A DNA stretch of 64,000 nt from Xenopus tropicalis (Eukaryota; Chordata; Amphibia; Anura; Pipidae): positions 137,827,047 through 137,891,046 of the forward strand of contig NC_030678.2 of NCBI RefSeq assembly GCF_000004195.4, written 5' to 3'. Made by a program: the position numbers and the translations under genes. Numbering within the stretch: position 1 is the first letter of the stretch; each line of letters opens with the position of its first letter. The notes below the pieces were generated by a model. The model was not told the origin of the DNA and did not search any database. It saw nothing but the letters and a program-made list of their open reading frames with translations. Shown in pieces: positions 13,601 through 25,600 of the stretch.

Positions 13601-16600
13601 GATAAGAAAGTAGCAGCCATACACCCCCAAAGAGAAATGGAGAAGGCAACCCTGTCCAACAGTATTATACTTACAGTAATTAATACGAATACAAAGCTTA
13701 ACTAGAAGCAAAGGCAAAGTCACTTGGGGGTGCCAACATGTCAGGCACCCCCAAGTGACTTTAATCGCCTACCTCGTACCCTGGGCTGGTGCCCCTGTTA
13801 GAAGAGAACCGCACCAGTCCGTGGTACCTGTAGCGAGCGCTTCCTGCTTCCTTTGCCTAACATTTTGGCACCCCCAAGTGACTTTGCCTTTCCTTCTCCT
13901 TTAAAGGGATTCTGTCCTGGGAATTTAATTTTTTTTCAACAAAACCCATCAGTTAATAGTGATTCTCCAACAGAATCCTGTTTTTTAAAATCTGACATGG
14001 GGCTAGCCATATTCTTCATTTCCCAGGTGCCCACAAGTCATGTGACTTATGCTCAGATAAACTTCACCAACTTTTTAGTGCTGTACTGCAAGTCGGAGTT
14101 ATATCACCCTCCTTCCTTCCCCAAAAATCCAAGTCCGGCTCAGTCATGACTCCAAAAGCTTATCTGAAAGCAGTTCTAATGTGTAGCGCTGGGTCCTTCT
14201 AAAAGCTCGCCCCTCTCCCAGCAGCTAATCGGCAGAACAATGGGAAGGTAGCAAGATAGCAGCTTCCAGTAAATATCAGAATAGCACTCAATAGTAAGAA
14301 ATCCAAGTTACATGGGGGTAGGAGAAACAATAGGTTACCTGAAAGCAGTTCTAATGTGTAGAGCTGGCTTCTTCTGAAAGCTCAGACTCAGGCACAATGC
14401 ACTGAGATGGCGCCTACACACCAATATTACAACTAATAAAAATAAATTTATTAGCTCAAGAATAAAATTTTAAATGGTAGAATTAATATTTTGCAATGTG
14501 ACCTGTGTAAAATAGTAATAACAAAACAATACCATAAAAATCATGACAGAACCCCTTTAAAGGAACTGAAACTAGGCAAACAGACAGGCTATGGATAATC
14601 AAAAATGTTTCTGATATAGTTACTTTCCACCAGCATTTTTCAGGAGGCAGAGAAATGCTCTATCATGGCCATGCAACAAGAAAGTGATTTAGAGTTGGAT
14701 TTGATGTCAGACAATTATATAAGACTTTCACTAGCTCACACCTTGTGTACCATGAGCCAAACAGCACCCATTTTACTGCCTAGCGGATATGCTTTTATAA
14801 CCGACCTCTACCCTTCAATATACCTTTCAGTGTAGAGTCATAAACATGGAAATATAAAACCTGTTTCACTTTAAATAACGGGAACTTTATGATTTCACAA
14901 GCATCATAAAATGTAAACCGCTATGTTGCATGACTGCTGAATATTGTATAGATTAACAAAGAGCAATATTAATAAAGAAAGGCGGAACTCTCTTGGAAAG
15001 AGAGTTCAAGGTTAGCAAGCTCAGACATTAAATGGTTTCTCTGAACTTTGCTCAATAAAAGGTCCATGAACCATTTGCATTATTTGTAGTTGATACACAA
15101 GATCATTTCTGGGCATGTCAAATGCCACATATAGAAAATGAATAAAGCAAAAGATAAGAAGGTAGCAGTCATACATCCCTAAATGGAGAAGCAAACCCTG
15201 TTTAACAGTATTATACTTACAGCAATAAGTACAAATACAGCACTTATAAAGATACTGACACGCCCCCTGGGATCATAGGATTCACAGTGCACCCGGTTAA
15301 CGGTTCTAATTTGAGGTATTAGGGATACAATAGTACCTAACATTCCACAGATGCTGCTGGAAAATATAGCAACTAATAGAGCAAATTAAAACAGCTTAGA
15401 GTCTAAACCTGGAGTTGGAGACCTGCATGGGTCTGTTTTTACAGACCAGCACCCAACCCGTACCCGATTCCGCCCATCTCAACCTGCACCTGCTTACACA
15501 CATTGTTTCCCCCAATCATACTACAAGTGGTTTTCATCATAGTAAAGTAGGCATTAGTTTTTGTTTCCCCCAAATGTATTGTCTACACTTCATCCACCTG
15601 GAGGGTACCCAGGGACAGAATATTAAGGATACCCTGACTGAATCCTGACCGCAGATATTCCGCTGGTATCTGACCTGCTGCGGGACTCCACATGGAGTAC
15701 TGAGCTGCTAGACTCTAATAGCAAAGAGAGGAACATTAAAGGGTCAACTTTCATTTTAGAAAAATTGTCAAAAATGATAAAACAGAACATGATTTAAATG
15801 AAATAGGAGATAAATGAATATCTATTACTAAAGATTGTCACCACAACAGACTGGATGTAGTTTTGTTAAGATTACTGATAAAATATGCCTGCAATTTTTT
15901 GCTTTATTCATGCTGAGTAGGGGCCACAAACTCTTACCTATTGCAAGAAACAGATCATTGACGTTCATAGCGGTTTTGGCAGAGGTTTCCATAAAGAGCA
16001 GGCTGTTGTCATCTGCATATGCTTGGGCTTCCTGCACATCAACACAGAAGCAAATAACATTAAAATACAGACAGAACAATAAAATCTAGACAGACACATT
16101 CATACAGCTGTTTAAAGGAGCAAGTCTATGGGATAATTTACAGTCTTTTGTGAGCATAATATACAACATCTTTATGATGCAGAAAGAAATGCTGGGCAGA
16201 AAAGTTATTTTCATTTTATTTTGTTTGTTGAATTATTGTAAGACCCCGGTTTGTTATAAATTTAAGGGAATCTATTTGTGGAAAACTGTTTCCCCCACCA
16301 GAGGTGCCTACTAATAAAATACCATTTACTGCAAAAGAGCGACATGCCACCCTCGCCAGGAGTGAGCTCCTAATGCTGGAAGCCATGTTAGGTCACATAT
16401 ATGAGCCTCCTGGCTGCATGTTACATTATAGACAAGTGCGTAATAAGCAAGCTGGGACACTAAGGGGCAGATTTATCAAAGTGTGAAATTAGAGTTCACC
16501 ATAGAAAAAATCACCCACTTTCTTTTCATTCCTAATGGCTGTGGCATACGCCATCCCACTGGCGTGAACATAAGTTGCCGGTGGGATGGTATACGCGGCG

Positions 16601-19600
16601 CCGCGATCGGCGAAGTTGCCTTGAGAGGAAACGTAGGTGATTTTGGCACTGCGTATGCGATCCCACCGGCGATTTACATTCTCGCAGGTGCGATGGTATT
16701 TCGAGGAGATTAGTCGCCCGCGACAAGGCAGATTCGCCACGCCCATGTGCCACACAGCCCTAAGGGATTTTTAAAAGCATAATTATCAAATGGTGAACAC
16801 TAACTTTCACCCATGGATAAATACACTTCTAAAAAAAAAGCTAATTATTATACTATTATAGTATATACTATTATAGTTTATCTAACCTATACTTTGATCT
16901 TAGAGCAGTTTCCCCAAACTTTTTTACCCGTGAGCAACATTTTAAATATAAAAAAAGTTAGGGAGCAATTTGGTAGCCCAATGTAGACTAGCAAACTGCA
17001 AGTGGCTCTATTTGGCAGTAAACATGGTCTTTATGCCTCAAAAACTTGCTTTAGAAATCCAAAAGTGACCCCCTGCTTTGAGGCCACTGAGAGCAACGTT
17101 GGAGGGGTTGGGGAGTAACATGTTGCTTACTAAGTAATATTTTGGTATCATGACATTTAGAGACATTAAATGATAACCTATATATTTAGTGTGTGAATTG
17201 TTAGTTAATAATACAAGACCAGTGCTACCTTGTAATAATCCTGGTACTCTAGACATCTACAAGAACAAGTGGTTACAAATGGATATACTTGTTGCTACAA
17301 TATTACTACCTGTATTTCTAAACATCTACAAAATGTGTTCTACATCTACAAATCCTTCAAAAAGTATGAATAAATACCATTTTTACATGCCGAAATCCAC
17401 CTGCAAAACACTTCTTCATTTGAAATCCTGGCATGGGAGGAGGGACTAAAACATTGATGTTACAAATTGTAGCAACTTCTCCAGAGTTTACAGACAGCAT
17501 GCAGGAACTACATAACCCATAATGCATTCCACTGTGATGTTCATTTCCTTATTGACATCACGTGGCCAGGGAATTGTGGGATTTGGAGGATCCAGGTGAC
17601 AGTTGACTACTGTTACATTATTTTTTGAGTCTTAAAGTAGTCATCCAGATCAGCAGGAGAACAGGGGGGCAAGCTTATGTAACTGTTCCAAACCATAATA
17701 TTAAAAATTATGAAAAGGCTGCATATTTTGAAATTATTGTATACAGGTACGGGACCTGTTACCAGAATGCTCAGGACCTGGGGTATTCCAGATACTAACA
17801 AAAATTATTTAAACAGTAATTAAACCCAATAGTATTGACTCCAGTAAGGATTAATTATATCTTAGTTGGGATGAAGTACAAGGTGCTGTTTTATAATTGC
17901 AAAGAAAAAGAAAATCATTTTTAATAATGTGAATTATTTGATTAAAATTGAGTCTATGGAAGATGGCCTTTTTGTAATTCGGAACTTTCTGGATAATGGG
18001 TTTCCGGATAAGGGGGTCCGATACCTGTATTGCAAAGTTTCTAGAAAGTATGTTTACTTTTAAAAAAGTTTAAGCTGTGTTTGGGTGGAGTTTTTCTTTA
18101 GGTGAATTGTTCCTCCCTGGACACTCACGGAACAAATTCCTAACACACTTTTTTCCTGACATTCTATTGTTCTTTATTATTGACCACTTATTAACAGTCA
18201 AGGAATTTGGGAACACCTAGCCCTTAGCAGTAGTTGAAGTAACAGAATAACCAGTGCAGTGTTTTATTAAGGGTTTAAAGAAAATAAATCTGAAGATAAG
18301 TGACAAACAGAGCATATTTTCATATGTTCCTCAGCAATCACATTTTAAAGCCAATAAAGTTTTATATCTAGCAGGGTTTTATAGGCACCAATAAAATGCA
18401 AGTAAGACCATAAAATGGATATTATTATTTACAATATGTGTTGGGGTTTCTTCTGGATGGGCACATATTGTCAGCTTTGAGTATCATATGGAACAAAATG
18501 CAGCAAAAAATTTGTATTAACTAATGCCAAGAACATACACTAAAACTAAGCCAAAAATTATATTAAAATTAACAACTACCTGTCATTCTGTACATTTAGA
18601 TTTTGACCGTAAAACATTAAGTGTGTATTTTTTAACTGAATTTCTCCTGCATGTTGGTTACTTGCAATTAAACGTAAGCTTTTAGTATGTTATAGAATGG
18701 GCTAATCTTAGTAACTTTTCAATTGGTCTTCATTCTTTGTTACAGTTCAATTATTTGCCTTCTAGCTTTCAAACAAGGGTCACTGACCATAGCAGCCAAA
18801 ACTATTGCTCTGTGAGACTTAAGTGTTATTGTTATTGTTACTTTGTATTACTTATCTTTCTATTTAGGCCCCCCCACTGTCCATATTCGTGTTTCTCTTT
18901 CAAACCACTGCCTGGTTGCTAGGTTAAATTGGGCCCTAGCAACCAGATAGTTGCAGACATTCCAACCTGGAGAGCTGCTGCACAAAAAGCAAAATAATTA
19001 AAAAACTGCAAATGATAAAAAATTAAGACCAATTGCAAATTGTCTCAGAATAGCACTCTACAACATTCTAAAAGTTAATTTAAAGGAAGCTTCCAGGCAC
19101 TCTAGGAAATCAAAAGAGGGGATTTCTTTTTTTATTCAACTTCAATAAATAAATACATTTTTATTTATTTTTTTTTGCGGCTCTGTGATTTCCCTAGAGT
19201 GCCTGGAGGCCCACTTTGTTTCTATTGGTGACAGTTTTCCGCTCAACGAGCTGAGGGTCTGGGACTGGTGTATCCAGACCACTAATTCAATTTATTGAGT
19301 TTATCTACATAGGTTTCTTGTGGCACCTTTATCTTTTGTTGCTATAGTTGCCATTAAAGTCAATAGCAGACTGCACATGGATTTTTGGACATTTCTTTCA
19401 ACAATCAGAAATACAGACATAAACTGACTGGTATGCCATTAGCCTTAAAGTACACATTGTCAAAAAAAAAAAAAAAAAGAATTCCCCCCCACCTGAGGTG
19501 CAAGCTAGTAGAGTCCAAATTAGTGTGCAAGGAAACTAAGTGCAGGCAGCCATGTTTGAACACTATGATTAGTGTACCAGGTTTCTTTAGAAGACCCTCT

Positions 19601-22600
19601 CATTATGTGCCTTTGCATAAGTGAACATGGCCATCGTGTCTTTTTCCTCTTCAGTTCTCTTTTTCTACTGTTCTTGGTTCATTTCTTTTAAATGTTTTTT
19701 TTTTTTTTTAAACTTATGGAAGCTAGGCCCAGACTGGCAATCTGTGGATTCTGGCAAATGCCGGAGGGGCTGCTGTAAGATGCCATAGACAGTCACTATT
19801 TATTGGGCTGGTGGGGGGCTGTTTGGGATTCTGTGTACATGAAATGCCAGAGCTTAATTTGAATCCCAGTCCTGGTCTGATGGAGGTAATAGGACAAACT
19901 GCTTAAGCAGGTATTTACTGCTTGTATGTTTGAAAAATATTTTAAGCTACAAATTTTATCTTCAGAACCTCTAACTAAATTAAATTTGGTACTGATACAT
20001 AAATATTAGAGAATATACAATATGAATTAAGAAAGGTGACAGAAAGTACTACTTACTTCATACTCCACCATCCGTTTACTAGTGAGGTCAGCCTTGTTCC
20101 CTGACAAAGCTATCACAATGTTAGGACTGGCTTGCCTCTGTAACTCTTTTACCCATGTCTTGGCTCTGGCAAATGTTTCCTGCAGAATAAAATGAATACA
20201 ACTGTGTAGATTAGTCAGCACTCACCACTCTTCTGTTGTTCATTATTCGGTGCCCTTTATATGTTGTCTGCACATCAACTGTATCAAAAACTAGTACTAG
20301 GTGTCACAGCACCATCAAAACTAACAAGTTTAAAAAGCTTTTATTGGAAATTCATGGCTCAGATTTCCACCAGCAAGCAGTGTGCTGCCGGAGATCTAAG
20401 CCATTGATTCCCAAAAGCTCTTTAAACTTCTTACTTATGATGGAGGTCTACTACTAGAATACAAATGAAAAGCAAACTCAAAATGTAGATGTGTTTCAAA
20501 TTAGAAATGCTATAGGAAAGTGTTCATTGAATAGTGCAATTCAAAGCTTTTGTGGCAAATACAAAATACAAACTAAGTAATTTGCTGCTGGTTTGCCAAC
20601 TAAATCAGAATTAAAAATGCAGCTCATTATGTTAGAGAAAAAGTAAGAAGGAGATCTCTACCCTGTAGAGCAGGGATCCCCAACCTTTTTTTTATTCATG
20701 AGCCACATTCAAATGTGAAAATACTTGGAGAGCAACACAATCATAAAACATTTTCCTGGGGGTGCCAAATAAGGGCTGTTATTGGCTATTTGGTAGCCCC
20801 TATGTGGACTGGCAGCCTACAGGAGGCTCTGTTTGGCAGTACACCTGTTTTTTATGCAACTAAAACTTGCCTCTAAGCCAGAAATTCAGAAATAAGCACC
20901 TGCTTTAAGGCCACTGGGAGCAACATCCAAAGGGTTGGAGAGCAACATGTGGCTCACGAGCCACTGGTTGGGCATCACTGCTGTAGAGCAAGTACACAAT
21001 GAAAAATCCTTTCTAGGACGAGGTAGTCCCATGCTTTCAGCAGCACTTCAGTGCTAGAGTAAAGGCCTTTTGTGAATATAGTCCCTTACCTGGTTTGTGA
21101 TATCATATACCACAATGGCAGCCTGTGCTCCCCGGTAATACATGGGTGCCAAGCTGTGGTATCGCTCTTGTCCTGCTGTATCCCAGATTTCAAATTTTAC
21201 AGTTGTGTCATCCAGGCAGACAGACTGTGTGAGAAATGCCGCTGTGAAGGAGATTCAAGGAAACAAATCAACAAATCCTTTCTCCAGCCACACAGAGCCC
21301 AGTGTTCAACACTAACTAATGGGAATCTGCACTAAGGTATCTCATGCTATTAAATCCTACAGCTGGCTCTATTTATGATGCAATTTAATCATGCTGTTGA
21401 TAGTGATAATCTTTGAATGTGTGTGAGTTTTTGTTTTTTTATTTGAGGTACATTCTACTGCCTTATCTGCTTTCTATTAGGTGTCCTCCTTAGGGGGGAG
21501 TTTACTAAGTATTTCCTTTTTATTCCTCCACAATCCATGTTTTTTTCCTTTTTTTTTTTTTTTTTTGCACTAAAACGAATACAAAACCTTGCCATGTAAA
21601 AGGTAAAAGTTGTTGAGGTCATGTTGAAGTTAGTGGTAGTTGTCCTATGCAAATTGTAACAATCTTTATTTGTGCTGTTATAGAATATGCAGGAAAAAAC
21701 ATGAAAAATTAATGGTTTTGGTTCTGAATTTTAAATCATTCATGCTTTTTATATTTGGATCTTTTAATAAATGACTAGACATTTGTGGTTTTTGTGGAAA
21801 TGTGTTTATTCCCGATTTCAAAAAACTCTAAAACCACTAAACTCAATATGTTGATAAATTAGCCCTTAAGGTTTAGATTTAGCCAAAACATCTCTACAGC
21901 TTGTCTCATTACTGCATCTGAACAATTTGCTGCTTAAAGTGCAAAGTTCTTTGAAGCCACATATGCCACATGTTAAGAGTTACAATTCAGTTACGCTGAA
22001 CTCCAAGAATCAAGCTGGTTTCATTCATAACTGCTATTTGATTGCTTCTCAAGCTTTTAAAGAAAAGAGGACTGTCAAGTCTTTCTTTTCTCCATATTGG
22101 CTTAAAATGGACTTGTTATTTTTTTGAGGTAGCAAAAGTTTAAGCATCAACAAAATTACTTTAGTTTCATAACTAGAAATACAGAGGAACATATTTAGAA
22201 AAAATTGCAGAAACAGATACACCTTTAAGGGAAGCTAGGAAATACCTTTCAAAAGAAATATAGTATTTACAGTAATATAGTAAGTTATGGTGAAAAAAGA
22301 CACAGGTCCATCAAGTTCAATCTTTAAGCCTATATATAACCTGCCTAACTGCTAGTTGATCCAGAGGAAGGCAAAAAAAACCCCATCTGAAGCCTCTCTA
22401 ATTTGCCTCAGAGGGTAAAAATTCCTTCCTGACTCCAAGATGGCAATCGGACCAGTCCCTGGATCACTGGTAAATAAAGCCTTAGAGAGGTTATTTTACG
22501 ATCCCCTCATATTTATACACAGTTATCATATCCCCCTTAAGCTCCTCTTTTCCAACATAAAAAGACCCAGTTGTACATTCATCTCTTATTTAGAAAAAAG

Positions 22601-25600
22601 AAAAATGGAGATTGCCACAGTTCGCTGAACAACAAATTTCACAATACCCAATACATAGATTAACTATGCCTCTACAGCAGTGCTGTCCAACTTCTGTTGT
22701 ACCGAGGGCCGGAATTTTTCCGACCTACGTGGTGGAGGGCCGATAATGGAAGCCAGTTTTGACCACTCCCCTTTTTGAAACCGCACCCACTTGAAACCAC
22801 ACCCATGTTATCACATGACCATACCCATATTAATGGTTGTAGTACAGCAAAAGCCTGCCATACTCTGCCTGCCCTACCCTGCCTGTGTGTGCCATACTCT
22901 GCCTTCACTACCCTGCCTGTGTGTGCCATACTCTGCCTGCCCTACCCTGCCTGTGTGTGCCATACTCTGCCTTCCCTACCCTGCCTGTGTGTGCCATACT
23001 CTGCCTTCCCTACCCTGCCTGTGTCTGCCATACTCTGCCTTCCCTACCCTGCCTGCGTGTGCCATACTTTCACTGTGTGTGCCATTCTTGGCTGGTTTGT
23101 GCCATACTTGGCCTGTGTGTGCCATACTCTGCCTTCCCTACCCTGCCTGTGTGTGCCATACTCTGCTTGCCCTATGATGCCTGTGTGTATGGAACACACA
23201 GGCAGCCTACAATGACACAATGCTGGCACTGCTTCTACAGTCTGCACAATAACTATATATTAAAAAACTTTTTAATTGAAGTACCACCTCGGTATATGTT
23301 CTTTTTGTAGTGTGCAGGGATTATTTGTGGGTTTCTACTGCTCCTGAGGTGTGAACAGGGAAACAATGTGGGTGATTACAGCCTGAGCCTGAGGTGTGAA
23401 CACTGCACAATGCAGAGATTAAAAGGTGCGAACAATGCAGAGATTAAAAGGTGTGAACAACACAGGGGATTACATATTTAAACAATACAGCCTGACTACA
23501 GCCTGACTCTGAGGTGAGAACCATGCAGGGGGGGCAGTTAATCACAGTACTGATACCATTTAAAGCTTACACAAGAGTAAGCCATCAAAGCAGCCAGACA
23601 GGTGGGGGGCCACACAGAGGGGGGTCTACATACTGCTCTACAGTATGGTAGAAGTACATAGAGAGCTGTGCCCTAGCTAACCTAAACGGTATAACTGAAG
23701 CATTTTGCCATATCTAAACACTATGGGGCCGATTCACTAAAGTCCAAAAAAACGAGTGCTATTAATAGCATGGGTTAAAAATATTATCACTTCTTATATT
23801 TTGCGAGTTAATGATCGATTCACTAAAAGGACATTTGTCTGAATTAAGAAGCGATGCTCGCCGTTATTTATCTGCTAATGACATATTTTCAAGTGGTATT
23901 TTAAACCATGCAATATATTTATATGTTATTTCGTAGCACCAGATATTAGCGCACGCTATTACGCACGTAGCAGTTACTTTCTAAAAACTACTATTCTGAA
24001 AATTACCATTTCCCTGACAACTGGAGGATACAACACTCTAGGAAGATGACATACTTGAACTAAATCTGACTGCAAACTCCATCTTGTCACCACAATCACC
24101 GGCTGCAACTTTGTTTAGTAACGCCTACTCCTGGGAGGCATTAAGTTTCACAGTAATTATCGCCACATTTTATGCTTTTAACGCTTTATATGTGTTTGTG
24201 AATTATGCCTTCGTATTATTTCTATTCGATAATTACATCAATGCCATGCAAATACCGCTTTGCGATAATGCGTTTTTTTGCACATGTGAAATGACTGATG
24301 AATCGGTACTTAATTATCGACGAAAAAAACTATGCGATAAGCGCAAACAACATTTAGTGAATCTGCCCCTATACCTCTTAAGAGTTTCCACTGTAAAACA
24401 AACAGGAATTTTGTTTCCTATGTTGGCAATTACTTCCATTTACCTTTTTGCTTCTCTAAAGGTGTAAGGTGTAGGTTCTGCCATATCTTATTTCGGCCAA
24501 TAACAATTTTTTTGTTTCTCTTTTGCCTCTGTTCTCCTCCCAAAATCTTCTCTCAGCCTAATAAGCATCTAGCAAGGAATTCCGATGTGTTGTTACTGAG
24601 CAACCAAAAAGAAGCAGCTAGGGAGTATAAAGCAGTCCTGCCATAACAAAGAGCAGCAATAAAGCTTGCTCCTAGCAGGCAGATGCCATTGCATAGTTAG
24701 CCCCTGCACTAAGCAACTCCACAAGAACATATTTAGAGTTTAAAGTCTGAGTCATTACTTTGTAGAAAGTAAAGCCTAACAGGCAAATACAAGCTTCCCT
24801 GGTTAATTTTTTTTCTATATTGGGTATAATTTCATTTATTGTCTTTGATTTTTAAAATGCCATAATATATGAGAGATAAAAGTGTCATTGCACTTCACTA
24901 TCCCAAGTTTTAGCTGGAACACATCCACAAGCAAAGCAATATAAAAACAACTCAAAAGATTAATTATCAGGCTAAAGTTATGCCTGCTTCAGAAATAACC
25001 CAATATAAAAAAACTTTCCTTTAAAAAAAAATGAAAATATGCCTACAGCATCCTGAGCCTCACGCTACAGCAGTGTGAAGCCACAATAAAGTGATCTGAG
25101 GTTGTTGTAAAATAGAGTGTTGCTATGTTGCATTTGTATCTATTTACTGAAACTTTAGGAATCACGCACATTGCACAGTATTGCTCATCTGCTGGTGCAA
25201 ATGCCTCATACTGGAGACTGGACAACTACTACTCCGAACAGATAAAATCTTGTGTAGGATGCATAATAGCCCCAACACAGAAACCAGTCTTAGTCTCCTC
25301 TAAGCCCCCCCCTTTTGCCTAAATGCCATTGCTTTATGAGACTACTAAAAACAAATAACATCATATTCTCCTGTTGGGGTATTTATGGTTACCTACATAG
25401 TTACATAGGGTTAAAAAAAAGACCAGAGTCCATCAAGTTTAACTCTTCCAAGTGAACCTAGCACACACAAACCTATACTGACCTACCTATACCATATATA
25501 CAAACATCAATACTAACTGTAGATTTTAGTATCACAATAGCCTTGGATACTATGCTTGTTCAAGAACCCATCCAAGCCCCTCTTAAAGGCATTGTGTATG

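Noticed and set aside
22856..23195. CRISPR-like regular repeats
   Set aside because: Head-to-tail minisatellite without unique spacers, inside a hAT element in vertebrate DNA.
22775..23310. Three overlapping ORFs of 128-146 residues ([20 protein letters not shown] repeats)
   Set aside because: Translation of a 34-bp minisatellite in all three frames.
24084..24467. 127-residue ORF with hydrophobic stretches
   Set aside because: Begins inside a MITE with clear inverted ends and runs out across its boundary; no recognisable family.
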